DNA of 64,000 nucleotides from Pukyongia sp963768085 (GTDB taxonomy: Bacteria; Bacteroidota; Bacteroidia; Flavobacteriales; Flavobacteriaceae): NCBI GenBank assembly GCA_963768085.1, contig CAVYGO010000003.1:310001-374000 (forward strand), written 5' to 3'. The position numbers and the translations under genes were made by a program. The notes under the pieces were generated by a model. That model was not told where the DNA came from. It did not search any database and saw only the letters and a list, made by a program, of their open reading frames with translations. Shown piece by piece: positions 25,896-34,656 of this stretch. Position 1 is the stretch's first letter; each line of letters begins with the position of its first letter.

Positions 25896-26849
25896 ATGAG
25901 ACAGTATTTCACAATCATACTTTTAACATCACTTTTTTTCCTGACAGGGCTATCGAAACTTATGGCCCAGGAACTAGAGCCAAGAGCGTTGACTAACTTG
26001 CCAAAAGGATTGAATTTTGCTGCGATAGGCTATGCATACGCCTCTGGTAATACACTTTTGGACCCTGCACTACCCCTTGAAGATTTTAATGGTAGCATTA
26101 ATACCATTGTTATGGCGTATGTTAGAAGTGTCAACTTTTTTGGTGCCTCAGGAAAAGTTGATGCCATTTTACCTTTCGCCGGAGGGGACTTTACAGGTGT
26201 ATTCCAGGGTGAGGGTTTCACCGATTCCTATACAGCATTTGGTGATTTACGTATTAGGGCCACTGTAAATTTAACGGGAGCACCGTCACTGGAACCCAGT
26301 GAATTCAAAGATTATACGCAGAAGACCGTTACAGGGTTAAGTGTACAAGTTTTAATACCTACGGGTAGTTATAAGAAGGAGCAATTACCCAATCTGGGTT
26401 CTAACCGCTGGGGAGTTCGGATTATCTATGGGATATCTCACACCCTAAAGATGTGGGTGTTTGAAGGTGATATAGGCACTTGGTTATTTAGCGCAAACAA
26501 TAACTTTTTAGGCGATAATAAACTAGAACAAAAAGCGCTATGGGTTCTAAAGAGTAGTATAACTAGAAATCTCGGAAATAAAGGCATGTGGTTATCGTTT
26601 TCAACGGGCTACGGATATGGAGCCCGTACTTTTATCAATAATATTCAACGAGACGCCACCATATCACAATTGAGATTAGGTCTTACCTATGCCTTGCCGT
26701 TGAGCCAAAAAAACATGCTGAAATTTACCGTTGGATCCGGAATAAGGTTTTTACAAGGAGGAGACTTTGATGTCATTGGCGTAACATATAGCCATCGCTG
26801 GTTAGACAAAAAAAGATCAAAAACAGTAAAAAATAGTGCTGATGAGTAA
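25896..26849 (+). CDS. Outer-membrane beta-barrel, MetA-pathway (phenol_MetA_deg) type
   Basis: 317 residues from ATG 25896 (MRQYFTIILLTSLFFLTG, a signal peptide). An in-frame TTG at 25884 is less likely. The mature part is a succession of amphipathic strands (GLNFAAIGYAYASGNTLL, VTGLSVQVLIPTGSYKKEQ, RWGVRIIYGISHTLKMWVFE, FDVIGVTYSHRWL), the style of the transporter / phenol-degradation MetA-like barrel family. It is presumably an outer-membrane channel of unknown substrate. Confidence 0.7.
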   Translation: MRQYFTIILLTSLFFLTGLSKLMAQELEPRALTNLPKGLNFAAIGYAYASGNTLLDPALPLEDFNGSINTIVMAYVRSVNFFGASGKVDAILPFAGGDFTGVFQGEGFTDSYTAFGDLRIRATVNLTGAPSLEPSEFKDYTQKTVTGLSVQVLIPTGSYKKEQLPNLGSNRWGVRIIYGISHTLKMWVFEGDIGTWLFSANNNFLGDNKLEQKALWVLKSSITRNLGNKGMWLSFSTGYGYGARTFINNIQRDATISQLRLGLTYALPLSQKNMLKFTVGSGIRFLQGGDFDVIGVTYSHRWLDKKRSKTVKNSADE

Positions 26850-26945
26850 TGCTTCCCTGTATTAAAAGGAAATCTATAAATAGACCCCAGGCCTCGGACA
26901 TATGCAATAATATGGAGTGAAAGAACAGTACCTGATACAACCCGC

Positions 26946-26989
26946 TTCTTAGTTAAGAAACGGCTTAAGGCATATGCCTTCTTCAAGGC
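26946..26989 (+). repeat. Nested inverted repeats after the beta-barrel gene
   Basis: TTCTTA/TAAGAA (26946-26959), AAGGCAT/ATGCCTT (26967-26980) and GCCTT/AAGGC (26976-26989). The last two compete for the same GCCTT, so they are alternative stems. No T tract follows. It could be a terminator of the upstream gene or an attenuator for the gene at 27077. Confidence 0.45.
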
Positions 26990-27076
26990 GACTTTACTAC
27001 TTGGAATCAAAGAATTAACGACTGCGAATTCGTATCTTTAGTGCGGAATCAGTTGTGATAATTTTGATTTTTTGAT

Positions 27077-30000
27077 TTGAAACCTATTATAAAAAAAATA
27101 TTAAAACGCCTTTCCATAGGAATATTACTTCTAGGTCTTTTGGGAGTTATTCTTGGGTTCGTTTTCTATGATGACGTTGAAGATTGGATATCCACAGAAG
27201 TTCAAAACTACTTAGTTAAAATGGAGTACGGGGATTTGGAAATTGGAGAAATGGACCTCTCCTTATTGCAACACTTCCCCAATATGACAGTGGAAATAAA
27301 CCAGATTCGTTTCTATGAGAAGAAAGACTCTCTGCGATCTCCCGAAGACCCCCCTATCTTGCACGCCGAACAACTTAATCTAACTTTTAACTCCTGGGAA
27401 CTCATTCGCAATAAAAATTTAATCGTTACTATTCTAAGTATCGAAAACGGGGATGTAGACTTAATAACGTACGAGGATAATAAAACGAATCTTGAAAGAG
27501 CATTCAACCCCCCAACGGTGCAGCAGGATCAAAGCAAGCCAAAAGATAGCCTGGCGCCAAAGAAGAAAACTCCAAAACCGGTTACATTAGATAAATCGCT
27601 AAAAAAACCAGAGACTAAGGAGCCAACACTTTCTGTTCTACTGGAAGAAGTTCGGCTTAAAAATATCACCTTGAATTATAACAACCCCAGTGAACATTAT
27701 TCCTCCCAGATTGAATTAACTAAATTCCGAGGAGATCTTCTATTGAATGACCTGGGTATTTCCGTTGATCTGGAAACTAATTTTGAAATAACAAAAAGTG
27801 CACAATTCCCTACAATTGCCAGGCAAGGCCCGATGTCTCTTTCTCTTGATCTGGATTTTATCGATGCATCTCAGCAAATTGAAATACGTGAAGGGAATTT
27901 AAATTTTAAAAAACTTAATGCAGCCTTGTCTGGCTCCTACGATCATAAAAATGGAAACTACGTCGATATGGCATTCGATGCTTCTTCCAATAACCTCTCC
28001 TTCCTGTCAAAATTATTGCAAGAAGATATTTTGAAGCGAAACGGACCCTCAATAAATAAGGCAAAAATTATTCTCCATGGTAAAGTTAAGGGTAAAATGG
28101 AAGATGAATTACCCATTGTTGATGTGAACTTTGGTGTTAATGATCTTAGTATAGAACTTCCGGAAGGTAAAGGCAAATTCAACAATCTTGGTTTCCAGGG
28201 TGAATTGCATACCGGTGAATCAGACGATTTTTCCAATGCTAGATTCTCAATACGGGATTTACAAGGCGAGATGCCCGGCGGATATGTTTCGGGTAATCTC
28301 GAGGTAAGAAATTTCAAGAATCCGTATGTGAAAAGCAATATGGAACTGTCCTTACTTTTAGATGGATATGATGACATCTTTCATTTATCAAATATTGACT
28401 CTCTCTCGGGAAAGATCGATTTTATTTCAGAAATGGATGGCTTACTAAATCTTGAGAACCAGCATGAGATGGACAGCATTGGCAGTTGGTCACTTACCTT
28501 GGAAGATATCGGGTTCAGACATATTCCATCCAATAAATTTATAAGCAAACTAAAAGGTACGATCACCGAATCACAAAACCAGGTAGAGATCAGCAACCTC
28601 GGTATGTATTACGACAGTAGCTCCGTAAATATTAACGCACAGATAAACAACCTTTATCATTTTATATTCAATAAGGAGCAGGATCTTTTAGCAGAGCTCG
28701 AACTGACATCAGATCAATTATTTACTGACCACTTTATCACAAACCCGGAAAAAAAAGCTTCCATAAACGACCGCATGAGTAATTTAAACCTAAGTGCGAT
28801 TATTACCATGAGAGACAACGACATCTTCGATTCGTACTTTCCTAAGGTCAATGCAGTGATATCGAATATGTCATTTGATCTTGACAAGCTTCCCGGCATT
28901 TCGAAAGCCGAGGGAGCGTTTGAAATGTTTGAAACGGAAAATGGATTTAATGTTACTATTAACAAGTTGGACGGCGTATTGCCCTTTGGAGAAGGCATAG
29001 TGTCTGCGAGTGTGTTAATCCCACCGGATTTTAAAACGCTGAATATCATCAATACGAATCTCGATATAATAAATATCCCTCAGGAATATGTCTTCGAACT
29101 GCTCAATGAAATGAAGGACAGGGAACTAATTGGCGCCAAGAACATGAAGCTTGAAGAAATGACGATCATAAACGGAAAACTGGGTATATCGGCTGTCCTG
29201 GAATTGGTTCCTTTCGCTTTGCAGAAAGCAAGGATTTCCAATGCAAACATCACCATGAAACAACCGGACTCTTCCAATTATGAAGTCCGGAATTTCAACC
29301 TGGACCTTGATGGTCTTTACTTCAATCATCAACCGGATTCCTATACGATTGCAGGTGTGAAAAATGCTAAAGGAGAGCTTCATATCGATGCGATCAACAC
29401 GCCCAGTTTTTCCGATGTCCCGATCGATGTTGGGGTAACAGCAGACAATGACCGGTTCAACGTAAGTTTTTCTACCCTGAGAGATACCACGATGCTCGAC
29501 AGAGGATCCTTGTTCTTCGACATGTCAAAATCACCTTTGGAACTTGAAGTAAACTACAACCTGGAAAACATCGATATGGCGTCCGTGGTTAGCGATTACA
29601 CTTCCGTAAAACTTATGGAGGGAACCATCAATGCAACCATGGAATTCAAAGGAACCGGTGAAAACCTGGACGACCTTAGAAGTAATTTAAAAGGTGATAT
29701 AAAAATCAGCGGGGATTCCCTTACACTCTATGGTATAGAATTAGACGATATCTTACGAAAATATGAACGTAGCCAGAAATTCAATCTGGCCGATGTGAGT
29801 GCTTTTATGATAGCAGGTCCTATGGGAGCGGCTGTAACGAAAGGAAGAGATTTTAAAAGCCTGATCGGTGCGGACTTTAAACCAGAATATACTACTAATG
29901 TATCCATGGCCGTTGCCAACTGGAAGATGGATCAGGGGATACTCTCCACAAAAGATGTGGCCTTTAGTACCAGCGAGAATAGGCTCGCTTTCGAAGGCAG

Positions 30001-30235
30001 CCTGGACTTTGTAAAAGATAGTATTCCTAAATTTACGGTCTATGTGGTCGATAAAAAAGGTTGCAGCCTCATGGAGCAGAATATATACGGAAAGTTTGAT
30101 GATATTAAGATGGGGAAACTAAAAATTGCTAAAACACTGCTGGGATCTGTTATTAATTTAGTGAATTCGGTGGTGGGATCTAAATGTGAGGCCGTATATA
30201 CCGGAGCTATCGAACATCCTATATCTTCTAAATAA
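27077..30235 (+). CDS. Large AsmA-like membrane-anchored protein
   Basis: 1052 residues. One N-terminal membrane helix (IGILLLGLLGVILGFVFY) is followed by a very long beta-rich region with AsmA-family features: the start ILHAEQLNLTFNSWELI, repeated VNFGVNDLSIELPEGKGKF-like strands, and the C-terminal AsmA_2 region (LEGTINATMEFKGTGENL-type, here LMEGTINATMEFKGTG). AsmA/TamB-like proteins bridge the periplasm and are thought to move lipids to the outer membrane. A proline/lysine-rich low-complexity linker lies near residues 150-185. TTG at 27077 is the apparent start. TATCTTTA at 27033-27040 may be its -7 box. Confidence 0.8.
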   Translation: MKPIIKKILKRLSIGILLLGLLGVILGFVFYDDVEDWISTEVQNYLVKMEYGDLEIGEMDLSLLQHFPNMTVEINQIRFYEKKDSLRSPEDPPILHAEQLNLTFNSWELIRNKNLIVTILSIENGDVDLITYEDNKTNLERAFNPPTVQQDQSKPKDSLAPKKKTPKPVTLDKSLKKPETKEPTLSVLLEEVRLKNITLNYNNPSEHYSSQIELTKFRGDLLLNDLGISVDLETNFEITKSAQFPTIARQGPMSLSLDLDFIDASQQIEIREGNLNFKKLNAALSGSYDHKNGNYVDMAFDASSNNLSFLSKLLQEDILKRNGPSINKAKIILHGKVKGKMEDELPIVDVNFGVNDLSIELPEGKGKFNNLGFQGELHTGESDDFSNARFSIRDLQGEMPGGYVSGNLEVRNFKNPYVKSNMELSLLLDGYDDIFHLSNIDSLSGKIDFISEMDGLLNLENQHEMDSIGSWSLTLEDIGFRHIPSNKFISKLKGTITESQNQVEISNLGMYYDSSSVNINAQINNLYHFIFNKEQDLLAELELTSDQLFTDHFITNPEKKASINDRMSNLNLSAIITMRDNDIFDSYFPKVNAVISNMSFDLDKLPGISKAEGAFEMFETENGFNVTINKLDGVLPFGEGIVSASVLIPPDFKTLNIINTNLDIINIPQEYVFELLNEMKDRELIGAKNMKLEEMTIINGKLGISAVLELVPFALQKARISNANITMKQPDSSNYEVRNFNLDLDGLYFNHQPDSYTIAGVKNAKGELHIDAINTPSFSDVPIDVGVTADNDRFNVSFSTLRDTTMLDRGSLFFDMSKSPLELEVNYNLENIDMASVVSDYTSVKLMEGTINATMEFKGTGENLDDLRSNLKGDIKISGDSLTLYGIELDDILRKYERSQKFNLADVSAFMIAGPMGAAVTKGRDFKSLIGADFKPEYTTNVSMAVANWKMDQGILSTKDVAFSTSENRLAFEGSLDFVKDSIPKFTVYVVDKKGCSLMEQNIYGKFDDIKMGKLKIAKTLLGSVINLVNSVVGSKCEAVYTGAIEHPISSK

Positions 30236-30287
30236 TTACCTTTATCTTGCGCCATATAGCAAAATCAATTAAATTTTAAGAAGCGCT

Positions 30288-31307
30288 ATGTTGAAATTTC
30301 GGCATTTAATAGCGATGATTATTCCATTCTATTTTGGGTTTGCACAAAACTCAACCGAAATAGATTCTACAAGGATCGTATCCTATGCCGACAAATTTGT
30401 AGTTAAACTAAATGTCGATAACCTAACCGATAGTTACAGTTTAAGAAATTTAATGGATGGATCCAATCTGCAAATCAACCCTAATATTGGGTATAATTTT
30501 TTTATTTCTCTGGATTATCAATTCCTGGGATTGAGCTTTGGATCTTCTCCTTCCCTATTTAACATCGATAAGGAAAATGACCTTAAAGGAGAATCAACCT
30601 ATAGTGAATTCCGTTTTCGGGCAGCCTTAGGGCGATGGATCCAAGGATTTCAGGTGAGCTCCGTTGAAGGATTTTACGTAGAAAATACCGGCGATTTTAT
30701 CCCCGGCTGGATCGAAGGTAAGGATCCCTATATTCAATTAACCGATTGTAAAAGTCAGCGCTGGGGGATGTCTACATCCTATGTCTTCAATCAAAATTTC
30801 TCTTTCAGGAATATCCTCTACAACACCGAATGGCAAAAACAGAGTGCGGGAAGCTTTATCCCGACTCTTTTTTATAGCTATGACCGTTTATCCTATACCT
30901 TAAATGATATTAGAAGTGAAGAGGATATTTATCCGGTCCGTCTGGCTTTGGCTTACTTCTATACCTTTGTGGTTAAAGAGCACTGGTTTCTTAACGTAAA
31001 TCTTGCTCCGTCCCTGGGTGTTAGGTTTTCCAATGCCACCGATTTTGTGGATGAAGTGCGTTCGGATAAAAATTCTTCCGCTTTGACGCGTACGCTGGAA
31101 GGAGGAATGGAACTGGGTTATGCTTCCGAGAAAATTGTGTTCGGGTTGAAGCTTTCATTCGATGTTAACGGGTACGATAAAGATAAATTCCGTGCGGTGG
31201 AGAACAATGTGGCCTATGCGAATCTTTATTTCGGATATCGCTTTAATACACCTGGTTTCATTGATAGAACCTATAACAAATTTGCAGAAAAAGTAGGATT
31301 GGACTAA
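30288..31307 (+). CDS. DUF4421 outer-membrane protein
   Basis: 339 residues. A signal peptide (HLIAMIIPFYFGFAQ) is followed by a beta-barrel whose start (DSTRIVSYADKFVVKLNVDN) and strand pattern (NIGYNFFISLDYQFLGLSFG) match the DUF4421 family, which is restricted to Bacteroidota and unassigned in function. It follows the AsmA-like gene by 52 bp and may be cotranscribed, which would link both to outer-membrane assembly or lipid export (inference). Confidence 0.72.
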   Translation: MLKFRHLIAMIIPFYFGFAQNSTEIDSTRIVSYADKFVVKLNVDNLTDSYSLRNLMDGSNLQINPNIGYNFFISLDYQFLGLSFGSSPSLFNIDKENDLKGESTYSEFRFRAALGRWIQGFQVSSVEGFYVENTGDFIPGWIEGKDPYIQLTDCKSQRWGMSTSYVFNQNFSFRNILYNTEWQKQSAGSFIPTLFYSYDRLSYTLNDIRSEEDIYPVRLALAYFYTFVVKEHWFLNVNLAPSLGVRFSNATDFVDEVRSDKNSSALTRTLEGGMELGYASEKIVFGLKLSFDVNGYDKDKFRAVENNVAYANLYFGYRFNTPGFIDRTYNKFAEKVGLD

Positions 31308-31347
31308 TCCGAATTTCCTGGACAAACAACTAACATGAGATACTAGT

Positions 31348-31878
31348 ATGAAACTCTTTAGAATTGTTTTCCTTATTTGCCTTCTAACTATAACTTCCGG
31401 GCTTGCACAGGAGAAATCGGAAGAAAGCGATCAGGAAAAACGCCATTCCCTGGCTTTTGTATTTGGCTACACCCATATCCCTGAAGCAACTAAGGATGGT
31501 AAGACCGAAGAAGAAGTTTTTGTCCCGACCATAGGACTGGATTACTTTTATGAATTTCGTGAAAAGTGGTTTGTCGGCGGTGTTTTAGATATTGAATTAA
31601 GTAAATATGAAGTCGATTTTGAAGGTGAAGAAATATCAAGGGAAATCGCGATAATTTTTGGAGCCATGATTGGCCACGATATTCTTCCTAATTGGGCCGT
31701 GCTTGTGGGTCCTGGAATAGAGTTTGAAAGAGATAAAAATTTGTTAGTATTCAGGTTTACCACAGAATACAATATCTATATAGGGAATAATTGGGCGCTA
31801 TCTCCAACTTTTAGTTTCGATTTTAAAAAGGAGTATAGTTCTTATGCACTTGGCATTGGGCTAAAAAAGAGATTTTAG
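31348..31878 (+). CDS. Small outer-membrane beta-barrel protein
   Basis: 176 residues. A signal peptide (MKLFRIVFLICLLTITSGLAQ) is followed by a charged linker and about eight amphipathic strands ending in an aromatic residue (SYALGIGLKKRF), the usual C-terminal outer-membrane signature. It is not assigned to a named family. It lies 40 bp after the DUF4421 gene on the same strand. Confidence 0.7.
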   Translation: MKLFRIVFLICLLTITSGLAQEKSEESDQEKRHSLAFVFGYTHIPEATKDGKTEEEVFVPTIGLDYFYEFREKWFVGGVLDIELSKYEVDFEGEEISREIAIIFGAMIGHDILPNWAVLVGPGIEFERDKNLLVFRFTTEYNIYIGNNWALSPTFSFDFKKEYSSYALGIGLKKRF

Positions 31879-31984
31879 ATTTGTTTTTATGGTAGCATTC
31901 TTAATTCCTGATTACGAGTTTTTTCACCTAGAAATCGTTTATTTAAGTTGCGACACCCCTTCATTTCAGAATCAATGATTCTAC

Positions 31985-32024
31985 AAGAATACCGGGATTT
32001 CCGTTTTTGGGGGTATTCTTTTAT
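31985..32024 (+). terminator. Terminator-like hairpin before the sigma-54 activator gene
   Basis: AAGAATACC (31985-31993) pairs with GGTATTCTT (32012-32020) across an 18-base loop and is followed by TTATATTT. A second short palindrome, AGAATCAATGATTCT, lies at 31968-31982. Confidence 0.5.
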
Positions 32025-32051
32025 ATTTACATGTATTAACTAAAGAGCTGA

Positions 32052-34115
32052 ATGTCCGAATTCATATTTATATTTTTTGCGGGAATTGCCCTTACTACTG
32101 GTCTTAGTTATATAGGGTTCAGTGTTTTAAAAAATGGCAAACGAGAGGAACTTCTTTTCGGACTTTTTTCAACCTGCGCTGCGATCTATTATATCCTGCT
32201 ATCGATAGATTCAATTCCTGTTGATGTAACAATGCTTTTTGCCACAGGCATGTTTACACTCTTCCCATGGTACCTTGCTTATGAAGCGCGTTTTATTAAA
32301 AAACCTGTCCTCTGGCTAATTACCTTACTTGGGGTGGGATATTACCTCGCGATCTTATCGACCGACTTCCTGAGCATGCCGGATATTCCTTATTTCTTTA
32401 GTTACAGCGTCTACTTGCTAACGAGTATCTATTGTTTAGGTTGTATTATTACCATTATGAAAAACAAAAATATGCCTATTTGGCCTTTTTTTGTTATCAC
32501 TGCCTATTACATCCTTTTTACTGCAGAAGAAATTGCCTTCGATATATTTGCCTTTCCCTTCCCGTGGAGAGAACTTATGGATATCAATTACCTCGATCTG
32601 TTCCCTATTATCATTATCGCATTCAAACTCACGCTACTCATCTATGACCACTTGATTAAAATCAAATTACAGAAGGAAGTAAACTTTTATAAAAGCAATA
32701 TAAATACCATTCTCAATCAAACTAAAAAATATGTGCTCTCTATAGATGTGAATGGCCGTATTCTGTTTGTAAACCCATTTTTTCAAGAGTTTTTTAAGGC
32801 TGATATGCCTTTATTGGATTCAAATATCAAGCAATTCATCACAGAGGACACAAAAGACGATTTTCACAGAAATGTGCTTACTAGTTTCGAATCCAACGGA
32901 GATATTGTTAGTAAATTTAAATCGGCCAATGGAATTCGTACTATAGCCTGGTCCTTTGTAAAATTAAAAGATAACCCATCCAGCCTCAACGATCAATATG
33001 TCACCCTTTTTGGAACAGATATCAGCTCACAAAAAGAGACTGAAGAGCATTTGAATGAAGCCTATCACGAGCTGGAAATATTAAAGAACAAATTACTGGC
33101 CGAAAATGTTCAATTGCGAATGGAAGGTAAGAGTGCCAGCCCTCAAGGGATTATGGTAGGTAATAGTCCAAATTTTAATTATGTTTTACATCGAATAGAA
33201 GATGTGGCACCTCTCGACGTACCTGTCTTGCTGGAAGGTGAAACAGGAGTTGGGAAAGAACTCGTTGCAACGGCTGTTCATACACAGAGCTTGAGAAAGA
33301 ACAAGCCTTTTATAAAAATAAACTGCTCGGCAATCCCGGAAAATCTTCTTGAAAGTGAGCTCTTCGGATACGAACCGGGAGCTTTTACGGGCGCCGACAA
33401 TTTAAAAAGAGGAATGTTCGAATTGGCAGATGGTGGAACACTGTTTTTGGACGAAATAGGAGATTTACCAATGTCACTGCAACCTAAGTTGCTTAGAGCC
33501 CTTCAGGAAGGTGAAATAAAACGCCTGGGCTCTGAAAGTGTTATCAAGGTAGATATACGTCTGTTAGCAGCAACCAATTTAAACCTGCACAAACAGGTTG
33601 AGAAAGGAGAATTTCGCTCCGACTTATTCTATCGTTTAAATGTTTTTCCAATAACAATTCCACCCTTGCGAAAACGTTCGGAGGATATTCCTTTATTAAT
33701 TAATGCCTTTATAAATAGCTTTAATAAGAAATACAATAAGAACATTACTGAGATCTCCGAAGGATTATTGCAAGAATTAACCAGCTATACATGGCCGGGA
33801 AATATCAGGCAACTGCGAAATGTAATTGAACGCGCGGTCATTACTTCAAGTAGTTCGGTATTAAAACTTGTAGATCCATTACCAAATATTAATAAAACTA
33901 CGATTGGCTCTGTAGATTCATCTTTGAACGATTTGGGAAGTTTGGAGGAATTCGAACGAAAACACATACTTAAAATACTTCATCATTGCGGTGGAAAAAT
34001 TTCGGGCTCAAAAGGCGCCGCCGAAATGTTAAAACTCCCGGCCAGTACCTTGCGTTCCAAAATGAAAAAACTAGGCATTAAGGCACAACCAAAGGCCCGC
34101 ACGAACAAGAAATAA
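32052..34115 (+). CDS. Membrane-anchored PAS sigma-54-dependent transcriptional activator
   Basis: 687 residues. Residues ~1-215 contain about seven hydrophobic helices, ~225-340 a PAS domain (YVLSIDVNGRILFVNPFFQE), and ~340-370 a short coiled coil. From ~375 to 600 comes the AAA+ domain with Walker A GETGVGKE (~397), the sigma-54 contact loop GAFTGAD and Walker B LFLDEIGDLP, and the C-terminus is a Fis-type helix-turn-helix (GSKGAAEMLKLPASTLRSKM). There is no receiver domain and no partner kinase, so the signal is probably sensed by the membrane or PAS part. A -24/-12 promoter and two perfect inverted repeats follow immediately downstream, ahead of the sulfatase operon, its probable target. 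Confidence 0.92.
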   Translation: MSEFIFIFFAGIALTTGLSYIGFSVLKNGKREELLFGLFSTCAAIYYILLSIDSIPVDVTMLFATGMFTLFPWYLAYEARFIKKPVLWLITLLGVGYYLAILSTDFLSMPDIPYFFSYSVYLLTSIYCLGCIITIMKNKNMPIWPFFVITAYYILFTAEEIAFDIFAFPFPWRELMDINYLDLFPIIIIAFKLTLLIYDHLIKIKLQKEVNFYKSNINTILNQTKKYVLSIDVNGRILFVNPFFQEFFKADMPLLDSNIKQFITEDTKDDFHRNVLTSFESNGDIVSKFKSANGIRTIAWSFVKLKDNPSSLNDQYVTLFGTDISSQKETEEHLNEAYHELEILKNKLLAENVQLRMEGKSASPQGIMVGNSPNFNYVLHRIEDVAPLDVPVLLEGETGVGKELVATAVHTQSLRKNKPFIKINCSAIPENLLESELFGYEPGAFTGADNLKRGMFELADGGTLFLDEIGDLPMSLQPKLLRALQEGEIKRLGSESVIKVDIRLLAATNLNLHKQVEKGEFRSDLFYRLNVFPITIPPLRKRSEDIPLLINAFINSFNKKYNKNITEISEGLLQELTSYTWPGNIRQLRNVIERAVITSSSSVLKLVDPLPNINKTTIGSVDSSLNDLGSLEEFERKHILKILHHCGGKISGSKGAAEMLKLPASTLRSKMKKLGIKAQPKARTNKK

Positions 34116-34145
34116 CAACCGTTCGTTCGCTTTATTTAGTGACGA

Positions 34146-34216
34146 TATTTCGCGTTTCGCGAAATACCGATAGCAACTTAGTTTTTAATTACTACCCTTA
34201 ATTTCTAATTAAAAAC
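34146..34216. promoter_or_regulatory. Two perfect inverted repeats, candidate activator sites (UAS)
   Basis: TATTTCGCG-ttt-CGCGAAATA (34146-34166) and GTTTTTAATTA-N14-TAATTAAAAAC (34181-34216). The first is centred about 143 bp upstream of the predicted sigma-54 start site and the second about 100 bp, the usual range for enhancer-binding-protein sites. The first could instead be the terminator of the activator gene, but it has no T tract. Confidence 0.5.
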
Positions 34217-34272
34217 GCTTAGACCCCAAATATAATGGCTTCAGGAACTTCTTAATATTATCTTAAAAATTC

Positions 34273-34288
34273 TGGCACAGTCATTGCC
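34273..34288 (+). promoter_or_regulatory. Sigma-54 (-24/-12) promoter
   Basis: TGGCACAGTCATTGCC. GG at 34274-34275 and GC at 34286-34287 are separated by exactly 10 bases, and the TGGCAC and TTGC half-sites match consensus. The predicted transcription start is about 34299, which decides that the next gene starts at ATG 34320 and not at the TTG at 34284. It is the only such site found in the window. Confidence 0.8.
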
Positions 34289-34319
34289 CTCGGGGGTAGC
34301 AAAACAAACTCACCAATAT

Positions 34320-34622
34320 ATGTATTTATTAGTAATGCAATTTCATGTTCCTCAAGTCAAGCTTCATGAATTTAATCTGGCAATAGATCGGTTGGTAAAA
34401 TGGCCGGTTTATTCATTGCACAATTCAGAAGGAGATGACGAAAATATTAAATTTGAACTTATACGCGAATGGGATGACGAACAACTAATGAAATCTGAAT
34501 TGGAAGGCCTGGCTTACGAAAATTTATTAGGCATGATAAAAGTGTTGGGAGAACTAACTCAATCAAAAATTTATAATATACCTGAAGAAACCAATCTATT
34601 ACAAAAACAAACTTTATCTTAG
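34320..34622 (+). CDS. Small ABM-like (antibiotic biosynthesis monooxygenase fold) protein
   Basis: 100 residues from ATG 34320 (MYLLVMQFHVPQVKLHEF). The pattern is beta (YLLVMQF), helix (KLHEFNLAIDRLVKW), strand (IKFELIREWDDEQLMKSEL), helix (NLLGMIKVLGELT) and final strand (SKIYNI), the layout of dimeric ABM ferredoxin-like domains (quinol monooxygenases, heme-degrading enzymes and related small proteins). The heme or quinol residues cannot be identified. It is the first gene behind the sigma-54 promoter and is 34 bp upstream of the sulfatase. The fold assignment is inference. Confidence 0.55.
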   Translation: MYLLVMQFHVPQVKLHEFNLAIDRLVKWPVYSLHNSEGDDENIKFELIREWDDEQLMKSELEGLAYENLLGMIKVLGELTQSKIYNIPEETNLLQKQTLS

Positions 34623-34656
34623 AAATTAAAACGTAGAATAAATTAAAAATGAAAAA

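Noticed and set aside
26687..27010. Minus-strand 107-residue frame in the spacer after the 25896 gene
   Set aside because: It overlaps the end of that gene and the nested hairpins, and has no recognisable domain.
34284..34319. TTG start of the longer frame of the ABM-like gene
   Set aside because: It lies inside the -24/-12 promoter, upstream of the predicted transcription start.
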